From Gammaproteobacteria bacterium (lineage in GTDB: Bacteria > Pseudomonadota > Gammaproteobacteria > Arenicellales > Arenicellaceae): a stretch of DNA of 6,540 nt. The translations under genes and the position numbers were made by a program. The notes beneath the pieces were generated by a model, which was given only the letters and a program-made list of their open reading frames with translations, did not search any database and was not told the origin of the DNA. This document shows, one piece after another, positions 1-6,327 of this stretch; positions within the stretch are counted from its first letter, which is position 1, and each line of letters begins with the position of its first letter. Where the stretch lies: NCBI GenBank assembly GCA_030426005.1, contig JAUHZM010000175.1, positions 1 through 6,540 of the forward strand. The letters are read 5' to 3'.

Positions 1-1058
1 GCACCAACTGGGTGTCCAAGCGCGATCGCTCCCCCGTTCGGGTTGGTTTTATCCGCTGGAAACTCAAGTTCTTTGGCTACCGACAACGCTTGCGCAGCAA
101 AGGCCTCATTAGATTCAATCACATCCAGATCTGCAATCGACAAGCCGGCACGTGACAAAGCCATTTTAGTGGCGCCGACTGGGCCGATCCCCATGATCTC
201 ATTCGGCACACCGCAGCGACCGTAAGACACTACGCGTGCCATCGGCTGGAGCTTCTGTTGCGCTACTTGCTCTTGTGTCGCAAGCACCACCAGTGCAGCA
301 CCATCATTGATGCCAGAAGCATTACCGGCGGTGACCGTACCACCCTCTTTAAATACCGCTCGCAGTTTACTCAATCCTTCAGCGGAGGTATCGGCACGCG
401 GATGCTCGTCGGTGTCGAATACGATCGAACCCTTGCGGGTTGCGATTTCATACGGTGTTATTTGTGATTTAAAGTGGCCCGCCTCGATGGCCGCTGTCGC
501 TCGTTGTTGAGACAAAAGCGCAAACGCATCTTGTTCTTCGCGCGAAATGACGTATTTTTCTGCCAAATTCTCCGCTGTCACACCCATGTGCCCAACGCCA
601 AACGGATCCGTTAAGCCACCAGTCAATTCATCCTGCAGTTTGCTCTCGCCCATTGGTTGCCCCCACCGGTTGGTCGTCAACAGGTGTGCTGCGGAACTCA
701 TCGACTCTGTACCACCGGCAACGGCAACGCCAACCTCACCCAACTGCAATTGTTGAGTTGCAAAGGTCACGGCTTCTAGGCCAGAGCCACATAGACGATT
801 CAGCGTTAGGGACTGTGTGTGAATCGGCAGCTCAGCCTGCATTGCGACGCGGCGCGCCATGTAGGCGTCTTTCACGTCTGTACGCATCACATGCCCCACC
901 ACATTGGAGCCGATCGAATTGATATCGACACCCGCACGTTTAACGGCTTCACGACTGACATGCGCACCCAAATCTGCCGGTGAAACACCTTTCAGACTGC
1001 CACCAAAACTACCAATTGCTGTGCGCACAGCACTGACGATAAAGACTTCGTTCAACAT
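1..1058 (-). CDS. Thiolase (acetyl-CoA C-acyltransferase, BktB/PhaA-like), C-terminus cut by window edge
   Basis: This is a cytoplasmic thiolase that condenses or cleaves acyl-CoA thioesters, as in beta-oxidation, ketone metabolism or polyhydroxyalkanoate precursor synthesis. Translating the minus strand from ATG at 1058 gives about 352 residues. The N-terminus reads MLNEVFIVSAVRTAIGSFGG, a standard thiolase start. The nucleophile is Cys90 in LNRLCGSGLEAV, HMGVTAENLA is the usual CoA-loop signature, Asn317 lies in SNEAFAAQA, and His349 lies in GGAIALGHPVG. Family members have about 393 residues, so roughly 40 are missing, including the second catalytic Cys. A GGAG Shine-Dalgarno (1065-1068) sits 6 bases before the ATG. 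The NRLCGSGL context, the DPF segment before HMGVTAEN and the FDTDEH segment resemble BktB more than classical PhaA. That substrate assignment is inference from remembered sequences. The gene is divergent from the protease lipoprotein. Confidence 0.95.
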   Translation of the reverse strand, partial: MLNEVFIVSAVRTAIGSFGGSLKGVSPADLGAHVSREAVKRAGVDINSIGSNVVGHVMRTDVKDAYMARRVAMQAELPIHTQSLTLNRLCGSGLEAVTFATQQLQLGEVGVAVAGGTESMSSAAHLLTTNRWGQPMGESKLQDELTGGLTDPFGVGHMGVTAENLAEKYVISREEQDAFALLSQQRATAAIEAGHFKSQITPYEIATRKGSIVFDTDEHPRADTSAEGLSKLRAVFKEGGTVTAGNASGINDGAALVVLATQEQVAQQKLQPMARVVSYGRCGVPNEIMGIGPVGATKMALSRAGLSIADLDVIESNEAFAAQALSVAKELEFPADKTNPNGGAIALGHPVG

Positions 1059-1064
1059 GAGATA

Positions 1065-1096
1065 CTCCAATTTTTACAGGGGACCGGAATTATAAT
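1065..1096 (-). promoter_or_regulatory. Candidate promoter -10 box and ribosome binding site for the thiolase gene
   Basis: On the minus strand a perfect TATAAT occupies 1089-1094, which would start transcription near 1080 and give a short leader of about 20 bases. GGAG at 1065-1068 follows, 6 bases before the ATG. I find no good -35 hexamer at the usual 16-18 base spacing, because the TTGCTA upstream leaves only 13 bases. The plus strand also reads TATAAT at 1091-1096, so the box could serve the divergent lipoprotein gene instead or as well. Confidence 0.35.
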
Positions 1097-1178
1097 GCTG
1101 CAGATAGTAGCAACCCACTCACACGCTGGCCAGCCAACAATCAGCATGATCATTATTTGTTTGTGTTATCGTCGCCGG

Positions 1179-2354
1179 ATGAAGCGCGCGCTGACAATCA
1201 CCTATTCACTATTCTGCTTGAGCTTACTCAGCGCTTGCGAGCAGCGCACTCCGCAATCTGATGCAGAGGTGCAAATTCAAGCTCAAGACACACCCTCAAA
1301 TTCAGGAATCACCAAGGAACTAGAAGCAACTGAGCCGTCCAGCACTGATTCTCAGACCGACACCACAAACCGTGTGCTGGCTGATCACTTGAGCCGGATT
1401 AATACCTGGATCGCGCAAGACGATTTAACGCAAATCAAGCACTATGTCCTCCAACATTACTCCGCACTTACCCGTAGCGAGCTCGATGCAATCAAGCAAG
1501 CATTGCTGAGCACCAGCACCACGCAGGCTAATGCCATAGACCAATTGGCGTTAGCCGCCGAATTATTCGATGACAGCACCAGCTGGCTGGCCTATGCCCA
1601 GCATGCCGAACGCGGGCAATACTGGCACGAAGCACATGCGGCCTACTTGCAACTTAGTCAACACGAAGTCCGCCCTGAAAAGCAGGAGCAAGCACTCTCA
1701 GCCTTAGTGCGCACCAGTGCTCACCTCCGTAATGAATTGGAACGCAACGCGGATCTAGCAGGGATCCGATTGCTGTATCAGCAATTGGTTGATTTGCATC
1801 CTGGCTTTCCTAGGTTTCGCTTGGAATTGGCCCATGCCAGCATGCACCACGGGGATCATGAACATGCGCGTCAGTTGTACGAAGAGTTACGTTACGACCC
1901 CGAATTCGGTGACATTGCTGAACACGCACTCGAAACTATTGATCGGCAATCAGCAGATAAAGCTGCCCGCAATGACGTGGTGATCCCGTTAGAAATGCAA
2001 GGGTCGAGCATGGTGGTAGAAGTGACCCTCAATCAGCGGCCGGCCACCTTGCTACTGGATACGGGCGCGTCCATCACCGCGCTCAGCCAATCCACCATCC
2101 GCAGTTTGAATCTAAACCCAACTGGCGAACAAATTTGGCTGGCCACCGCCAACGGTCAGCGCCAATCAGCAATCTATTCACTGAATCAAATTATGCTCGG
2201 GCAATTCAAACTAAATCGCGTGCCGGTAGCTGAAATTGAGCTTGAACGTTTTGACGGGCTACTGGGGACCGACCTGTTGAATGTACTGGCCCAAAAGTAC
2301 AATTACCGACTTGAAAACAATCCAAGCCGATTGGTTTTTAGCCCTAAACCTTAG
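1179..2354 (+). CDS. Lipoprotein with TPR-like helical region and C-terminal retropepsin-like aspartic protease domain
   Basis: The predicted product has 391 residues, is membrane-anchored and carries a protease domain facing the periplasm. I chose ATG 1179 because it places a lipoprotein signal exactly at the N-terminus: MKR, a hydrophobic stretch, and lipobox LSAC with the lipidated Cys20. Glu follows the Cys, not Asp, which suits outer-membrane sorting. Residues 21-70 form a Ser/Thr/Gln/Asp-rich linker. Residues 75-260 are helical, with TPR-like pairs such as LLYQQLVDLHPGFPRFRLEL followed by HARQLYEEL. From about 267 to the end is a single-lobe aspartic protease (Asp_protease_2 / retropepsin clan): LLLDTGASITALS with catalytic Asp294, and FDGLLGTDLLN near 358-368, the usual second signature. 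A single lobe implies an active homodimer, as known for retropepsins. The Shine-Dalgarno is weak. The substrate is unknown. Its 3' end converges on the sigma operon, 8 bases away. Confidence 0.85.
   Translation: MKRALTITYSLFCLSLLSACEQRTPQSDAEVQIQAQDTPSNSGITKELEATEPSSTDSQTDTTNRVLADHLSRINTWIAQDDLTQIKHYVLQHYSALTRSELDAIKQALLSTSTTQANAIDQLALAAELFDDSTSWLAYAQHAERGQYWHEAHAAYLQLSQHEVRPEKQEQALSALVRTSAHLRNELERNADLAGIRLLYQQLVDLHPGFPRFRLELAHASMHHGDHEHARQLYEELRYDPEFGDIAEHALETIDRQSADKAARNDVVIPLEMQGSSMVVEVTLNQRPATLLLDTGASITALSQSTIRSLNLNPTGEQIWLATANGQRQSAIYSLNQIMLGQFKLNRVPVAEIELERFDGLLGTDLLNVLAQKYNYRLENNPSRLVFSPKP
2314..2339 (-). terminator. Possible weak intrinsic terminator for the EF-hand/sigma operon, inside the lipoprotein 3' end
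   Basis: CAATC (2318-2322) and GATTG (2329-2333) can form a 5-bp stem with a 6-base loop, flanked by an A-run at 2314-2317 and a T-run at 2335-2339. Read on the minus strand it is a stem followed by TTTT, about 25-50 bases beyond the stop codon of the last gene of the operon (2363). Read on the plus strand it would end transcripts before the lipoprotein stop codon, so the minus-strand role makes more sense. The stem is short and AT-rich, so the call is tentative. Confidence 0.3.
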
Positions 2355-2362
2355 GAATCAGC

Positions 2363-2728
2363 TCACAGTTGAGCGAACAGACGGTCGTCCTCTAGAATAA
2401 GCAGCTCCTGCAATTCAAGCTGATACACCTCACCCACTTCATTTACCGAAGTGATGTGCGCCGATGAAGCATCACGATACCAACCCCGCTGATCCCCCAT
2501 CACACCAACCGCCAATACAGCGACCGCGGCCGTTGCCAACAACGGGCTCCACCAGCGCCGAATTCGTACACCAACTACTTCGTTTGAGGAGTTGAGATGT
2601 TGGCGAGGTACACTCTGCGGCCGATGGCGCGTTTGTTCGAGTATTTGCGATTGCAACTCAGCAGTATCAGGCACATCCTGACCGCTCTGCTTAATTAACA
2701 TTTCAATGCTAGCGTTTGACTCGCTCAT
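2363..2728 (-). CDS. Small single-pass membrane protein, putative anti-sigma factor
   Basis: The product has 121 residues. A soluble, polar N-terminus (1-57) is followed by RIRRWW and one hydrophobic helix (about 61-78, SPLLATAAVAVLAVGVMG), then a short C-terminal tail ending in an acidic, leucine-rich segment (LELQELLILEDDRL). The basic residues before the helix predict a cytoplasmic N-terminus and periplasmic C-terminus, the layout of a membrane anti-sigma factor. The gene lies 12 bases downstream of the ECF sigma gene, the classic position for its regulator. There is no HxxxCxxC zinc anti-sigma motif and no Cys in the protein. The layout also recalls the small DUF3619-type proteins found beside sigma factors in some proteobacteria, though I cannot confirm homology. 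ATG 2728 is preferred over GTG 2734 because GGGG (2734-2737) lies 5 bases before the ATG and overlaps the GTG. The function is inferred from context. Confidence 0.65.
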   Translation of the reverse strand: MSESNASIEMLIKQSGQDVPDTAELQSQILEQTRHRPQSVPRQHLNSSNEVVGVRIRRWWSPLLATAAVAVLAVGVMGDQRGWYRDASSAHITSVNEVGEVYQLELQELLILEDDRLFAQL

Positions 2729-2740
2729 ACACACCCCGAT

Positions 2741-3379
2741 TTAACTTAAGGTTTTACGCAGCAATGGATTATCTCGACGTTGTCTCGATTGTTCCGCGGC
2801 CAGCTGCTGCGCAAGATTTCGCTTGGCACGGATCAGTAAGGATTCTAGCGCTTTCACACTAACCCCAAGAATTTCAGCGGCTTCGCGCTGTGGCAGTTCG
2901 GATTGCCCCACCAAGGTCAGCGCATCCCGTTGTGCACTGGGCAGCTCGGCGATCCACCGTCTTAATGCGTGTTGCTGCCAGTCCAGATGCTGACGCTCTG
3001 CAACAAGCTCGGCAACGTCTTGAATTGCTGACTGCGACTCCACGAACGCATCGCCCATAGCTTGATCAAATTCAGCCGGTTCAACCATGGTGGTCTTCCT
3101 CGAGCGGCGAAGTTGATCGTGGCATGCGTTCAAAATCACCCGATAAAACCAGGTGGTGAACTTGGCTTTATCTGGTCGCCACATGTGCGGCCGCGTCCAC
3201 AGGTTCACAAAGGCCTGCTGCACCACGTCACGCGCGTCTTCAACACTCCCCAAGGTTCGATACGCCAAGGCAAAAAACTGATCTGTGTAGCGGGTAACCA
3301 ATTGCGCAAAGGCATCATGGTTACCCGCCTGAATCAGCTCAAACAAGCGCTGGTCATCGAATTTGGCGTACGCCGACAT
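2741..3379 (-). CDS. RNA polymerase sigma factor, ECF subfamily
   Basis: The 212-residue product is a two-domain sigma-70 family factor that directs RNA polymerase to a small regulon. Region 2 spans about 22-93: DAFAQLVTRY, the core-binding helix EDARDVVQQAFVNLW (47-61), and the -10 recognition segment FTTWFYRVILNACHDQLRR (74-92). Region 4 spans about 144-193: LPSAQRDALTL, then the helix-turn-helix PQREAAEILGVSVKALESLL and a basic RAKRNL. The linker between them (95-140) is acidic and Gln-rich. The basic C-terminal tail (about 199-209) is short, and there is no extra C-terminal domain. The gene sits between the EF-hand gene (13-base gap) and the putative anti-sigma gene (12-base gap), so all three are very likely co-transcribed. 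The Shine-Dalgarno before ATG 3379 is weak, which fits lower translation than the EF-hand gene. The target promoters are unknown. Confidence 0.93.
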   Translation of the reverse strand: MSAYAKFDDQRLFELIQAGNHDAFAQLVTRYTDQFFALAYRTLGSVEDARDVVQQAFVNLWTRPHMWRPDKAKFTTWFYRVILNACHDQLRRSRKTTMVEPAEFDQAMGDAFVESQSAIQDVAELVAERQHLDWQQHALRRWIAELPSAQRDALTLVGQSELPQREAAEILGVSVKALESLLIRAKRNLAQQLAAEQSRQRRDNPLLRKTLS

Positions 3380-3392
3380 TCAAGCTGACCGA

Positions 3393-3794
3393 TTATTCGC
3401 TGTCGCTCTCGGCTGCCTGACGCGCCGCTTTTCGCTCAGCGCGCATCTTTTCACGCATTTCGCGGTGCTTTTCACGCATGATTTTACCGGCTTCTTTCTG
3501 CTCTTCTCGCGTTACATAGCCATCGCCGTTCAGATCCATATTTTTGAAGCGCTGTTCGGCGTTAGCCAAGTACTCACTCAAATCGATTTGACCGTCTTCG
3601 TTGGTATCGATTTTTTTCATCATGTACTCGTGCATACGGTCACGCTTCATTTTGTGGTGCTTCATACCGTGATGTGGTGGTGGCGGAGGAGGACCGTCAG
3701 GGAAGTCTGCATCTGGTGCTTCCTGTGCGAATACTGGCCCTGTTAAGGCAATCGAAAGACCTGCTAACAGACTGACTAAGTTTGATTTTTTCAT
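3393..3794 (-). CDS. Periplasmic EF-hand protein with a His/Met-rich segment
   Basis: The 133-residue product is secreted and predicted to bind Ca2+. A Sec signal peptide (MKKSN..., hydrophobic core, GPVFA|QEA, cleavage after Ala23) leads into a run of six prolines (35-40) and a His/Met/Lys-rich stretch (41-60, HHGMKHHKMK...). Two canonical EF-hand loops follow. Loop 1 is DTNEDGQIDLSE (63-74), with D63, N65, D67, D71 and E74. Loop 2 is DLNGDGYVTREE (87-98), with D87, N89, D91, T95 and E98. The tail (about 100-133) is a highly charged helix with EKHREMREKMRAERK. ATG 3794 is chosen because GAGG (3804-3807) sits 9 bases upstream and the signal peptide then begins with MKK. An in-frame TTG at 3809 overlaps that Shine-Dalgarno. 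It is the first gene of the operon with the sigma factor, so it is either the sensor or an abundant output. The EF-hands are certain; the role is inference. Confidence 0.9.
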   Translation of the reverse strand: MKKSNLVSLLAGLSIALTGPVFAQEAPDADFPDGPPPPPPHHGMKHHKMKRDRMHEYMMKKIDTNEDGQIDLSEYLANAEQRFKNMDLNGDGYVTREEQKEAGKIMREKHREMREKMRAERKAARQAAESDSE

Positions 3795-3912
3795 GGAATA
3801 ATTCCTCAATTATTTGCTTGTGTATCGATGATACGTCCCGCGCGGTAAAACCCTGCGCCAAATAGACCTCTTTCGTACCAGCCCTATTTACCCTAGGAGC
3901 ATTGCGGCGAAC
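3795..3912. promoter_or_regulatory. Divergent intergenic region with two small dyads, likely promoters for the EF-hand operon and the dioxygenase
   Basis: This 118-base spacer must hold the promoters of both flanking genes. GTATC-GAT-GATAC (3822-3834) is a 5-bp inverted repeat, and CCGCGCGG (3838-3845) is an 8-bp palindrome right beside it. On the minus strand TATCAT (3828-3833) could be a -10 box giving a leader of about 27 bases, so the first dyad would overlap it as an operator might. I find no convincing -35 hexamer, and no clear GGAAC-type ECF promoter that would show self-regulation. AGGAG (3895-3899) lies 13 bases before the dioxygenase ATG, which is long for a Shine-Dalgarno. Confidence 0.35.
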
Positions 3913-4731
3913 ATGGCAGAATTGGAATTACTTAAACTTTGTTACCCCGCCGAGACGATGACACCTATTTCACTGCACTCAGATTCACCAGCAGAAACGC
4001 ATATTCAAAGTCTTGCCCAACATGGCAGAACGCGTGTCGACAACATCTTTAGTCCAGAGTCAGCGTCTGTAATTCTTACTGCACTATCGCAGGAAACGCC
4101 CTGGCATCTGGCCTACAGCGATGTAAACTCGGCGGCCAAAGAGCTAAGTCCAGCCGAACTCGAAACGCTATCTGCGGAATCACTTGCTGAGATCCTGCAA
4201 GGTGTGCACCAACGTGCCGCCACGCAATACCAGTATGCATACAAATTCTTCCCCATCATCAACGCCATTCTACAGAACCAACTCGATCCCGGGGCGACGC
4301 TTTACCAAATCGCCACGTTTTTGAATGGCACCGAGTTTTTGAAATTTGCTCGGCGACTAACCGGCGACAATTCAATCGTGAAATTTAACCCGGTCGCCAC
4401 TCGTTACGATCCGGGGCATTTTCTTAACATGCATGATGACTTCGGAGATAGGCGTGAGGCCCATAATAACGGCCAGCGACTGTATGCGGTGGTGTTTGGC
4501 TTCAGTCGTGATTGGTCTAGCAACTGGGGCGGTGGCACTAATTTTTTTGCCGAGGTCGACTCTCAAGATGCAGTAACCTGGTACCCTGGCTTTAACACCA
4601 TGACTATCTTTAAAGTTCCTGCCCTGCACAGTGTTAGCCCCGTGGCACCCTTTGCACAAGCACCCCGCTATTCTATCACCGGCTGGTTGCGTTCAGACCC
4701 AGCCATACAACGACCGGATTTAGCGTTCTGA
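3913..4731 (+). CDS. 2-Oxoglutarate/Fe(II)-dependent dioxygenase, prolyl-hydroxylase-like
   Basis: The 272-residue soluble enzyme is predicted to hydroxylate a substrate using O2 and 2-oxoglutarate. The iron triad is visible: H174 and D176 in LNMHDDFGD, and H239 in KVPALHSVSPV. Arg252 in PRYSITGWLRSD is placed to bind 2-oxoglutarate. The stretch SRDWSSNWGGGTNFF (198-212) matches the WGG strand of the Tpa1/Ofd1-like proline hydroxylase group (COG3751-type, 2OG-FeII_Oxy_3 fold). The N-terminal 110 residues are a helical region without a motif I recognise. There is no signal peptide, so it is cytoplasmic. The start is uncertain: ATG 3913 has AGGAG 13 bases upstream, while ATG 3958 would remove 15 residues that do not belong to the core fold. 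The 3' end overlaps the convergent sulfotransferase gene by 12 bases. The substrate (protein prolyl residue, peptide or small molecule) cannot be read from sequence. Confidence 0.88.
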   Translation: MAELELLKLCYPAETMTPISLHSDSPAETHIQSLAQHGRTRVDNIFSPESASVILTALSQETPWHLAYSDVNSAAKELSPAELETLSAESLAEILQGVHQRAATQYQYAYKFFPIINAILQNQLDPGATLYQIATFLNGTEFLKFARRLTGDNSIVKFNPVATRYDPGHFLNMHDDFGDRREAHNNGQRLYAVVFGFSRDWSSNWGGGTNFFAEVDSQDAVTWYPGFNTMTIFKVPALHSVSPVAPFAQAPRYSITGWLRSDPAIQRPDLAF

Positions 4732-6327
4732 TTCGCTCAACACCCCTGCGTTTAGTAACGCGTCTTCGAGCGGTGCCAATTGGTCTCTCCAATGTCGCCA
4801 TTTTCCAACCGATCGCGTATGCATTTTTTCACGAATCTGCACACTGCTAGCAGTCGCACTGGCAGTTTGATTGGCATGAAAATTCAAACACGCTGGTTCG
4901 ACATCCAGCGACATTGCGGTCAGCAATTTCGGGATTTGTGACTCAGGATCTTGCACTAAAGTTTCGTATTGCACGTTTACCAATCGGTCACCCAAGACCG
5001 ACTGCCAGTGCAGCTGAAGCTGATTGTAGGCCACATAGTATTTCGCCAAGTCGTCTAGTTCGTAAGCGAACTGAAAGTACGACTGCTTATACATTGCGAA
5101 ACACGCATCCATCGGATCGCGATGCAAATACACAATCCGAGCCTGCGGAAAGGCCTTGGCAATAAACCCCAAATACAAAAAATTAAATGGGTATTTTTCA
5201 ACAAAATATGGCCGATCTGTTAGTCGGTACCGAACCAAATCGATGTATCGCTCAGCCAGCTGCGTAAAATCGAGCAAGCATGCGCGCTCAATATCATGTG
5301 GCGTTAATGGTGCTGTTACAGCCGTTGACGGGTCAGCGACCAATTGCTTGATTGCAATGGGTAAGAAAAAGCTCTCATCCACGCTCTCGATCTGGCTATG
5401 ACTACTGAGAATTCGCTCAACCAAGGTAGTTCCGGTACGCGGCAACCCAACCACAAAGATGGGCCTAGCTAAAGATTCGATATCCTCAACACCACTCGAC
5501 ACTGGATCAGGCAACTGAAGCCAGGATTCACTACAGTAGTCGATCACAGACTGCATCAGTTCGATATCGGTTTCAACACGATAACCACTGCGTTTTGCTA
5601 GGCTGGCGGCCGCTTTTCCAGCACGGGAATAATACTCAAACGCGTCATCCCACTGCGTCAGATCCTCCAACTCCTTGGCAATGGCGTACAACAAAAAAAT
5701 ACATTGATCATCACTTTTACGGCTGGACTCCAATAAGCCGACCATCTGATCAAGATGCGCGCGATCCTTTGCGCGCTTTAATTTTGCTAGCTCATTGTGG
5801 TGACGTTGATGCGCCGGGTATTTCTCTAGTAAAGCACGTAAACACTGCTCTGCACCGTCAATGTCACCTATCAGCGTCGCAGCAGCAGCAAAACTCGCTT
5901 TGAATCGGTCAATCTCTGGCTGCAAATCTAACGCACGTTTGAACAACGGATACGCTAAGTCGTGCAAGCCTAGACGACGGTAGACTTCTCCGGCTTTATG
6001 ACAGTACATGGGACTATGCTGGCATGCGCTTTGATATTTTTTAAGCAGCTTTGCCGCTTGGGTATGCTGTAGCTGTTGCCAGTAAATAAAAGCCAACTCA
6101 ATTGCGGCATCGTAGCGCGCCGAATCCAAAATCAAACAACGTTCGAAATCCTGCAATGCGAGCTTGTCACGCTTCGCTGCACGGTGAACCATTGCACGTA
6201 AAAACCAGGCATCTGGATTCTGCGGTGCTAATACCATTAGCTGCTCGACACAACCCGCAACTACTGGCCAATTTTGCCGGCCTAGTGCCAACCTAGCTTG
6301 CTGAATTAACTCTTCAATTTGCGACAT
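4720..6327 (-). CDS. TPR-repeat sulfotransferase
   Basis: The 535-residue protein has an N-terminal TPR array (about 1-240) fused to a PAPS-dependent sulfotransferase domain (about 285-515, Sulfotransfer_3 type). TPR helices include NPDAWFLRAMVHRAAKRDKLALQDF, then PMYCHKAGEVYRRLGLHDLAYPLFKRAL and WDDAFEYYSRAGKAA. The PAPS 5'-phosphosulfate loop is FVVGLPRTGTTLVERIL (GLPRTGTT at 294-301), and the 3'-phosphate motif is RIVYLHRDPMDACFAMYKQ (397-415). Glu318 in SVDESF sits where tyrosylprotein sulfotransferases have their catalytic Glu, by my alignment. The C-terminal segment TASSVQIREKMHTRSVGKWR (492-511) recurs in the neighbouring paralog. The ATG at 6327 shares its A with the upstream TGA stop (TGATG), so translation is probably coupled. 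A GTG one codon earlier is a less likely start. No signal peptide or membrane segment is seen. The TPR region suggests a protein or peptide acceptor, but this is inference. Confidence 0.92.
   Translation of the reverse strand: MSQIEELIQQARLALGRQNWPVVAGCVEQLMVLAPQNPDAWFLRAMVHRAAKRDKLALQDFERCLILDSARYDAAIELAFIYWQQLQHTQAAKLLKKYQSACQHSPMYCHKAGEVYRRLGLHDLAYPLFKRALDLQPEIDRFKASFAAAATLIGDIDGAEQCLRALLEKYPAHQRHHNELAKLKRAKDRAHLDQMVGLLESSRKSDDQCIFLLYAIAKELEDLTQWDDAFEYYSRAGKAAASLAKRSGYRVETDIELMQSVIDYCSESWLQLPDPVSSGVEDIESLARPIFVVGLPRTGTTLVERILSSHSQIESVDESFFLPIAIKQLVADPSTAVTAPLTPHDIERACLLDFTQLAERYIDLVRYRLTDRPYFVEKYPFNFLYLGFIAKAFPQARIVYLHRDPMDACFAMYKQSYFQFAYELDDLAKYYVAYNQLQLHWQSVLGDRLVNVQYETLVQDPESQIPKLLTAMSLDVEPACLNFHANQTASATASSVQIREKMHTRSVGKWRHWRDQLAPLEDALLNAGVLSESER

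Noticed and set aside
43..1095. Several plus-strand open frames of 60-90 codons (for example 653-922)
   Set aside because: They lie antisense to the thiolase, whose minus-strand frame is continuous and carries all the family motifs. None has a recognisable domain.
1095..1178. Longer lipoprotein start at ATG 1095
   Set aside because: It would add 28 residues ahead of the signal peptide, including Arg-Arg-Arg directly before MKR, and bury the lipobox. ATG 1179 gives a normal type II signal peptide.
2361..2374. GCTCA-CAGT-TGAGC hairpin over the stop codon of the anti-sigma candidate
   Set aside because: It has a 5-bp stem with no T-run on either strand, so it does not look like an intrinsic terminator.
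3363..3746. Plus-strand open frame of 127 codons with hydrophobic, Phe-rich translation
   Set aside because: It is the complement of the charged EF-hand gene, where Lys/Glu codons read as Phe/Leu on the other strand. The minus strand has a signal peptide and two canonical EF-hands.
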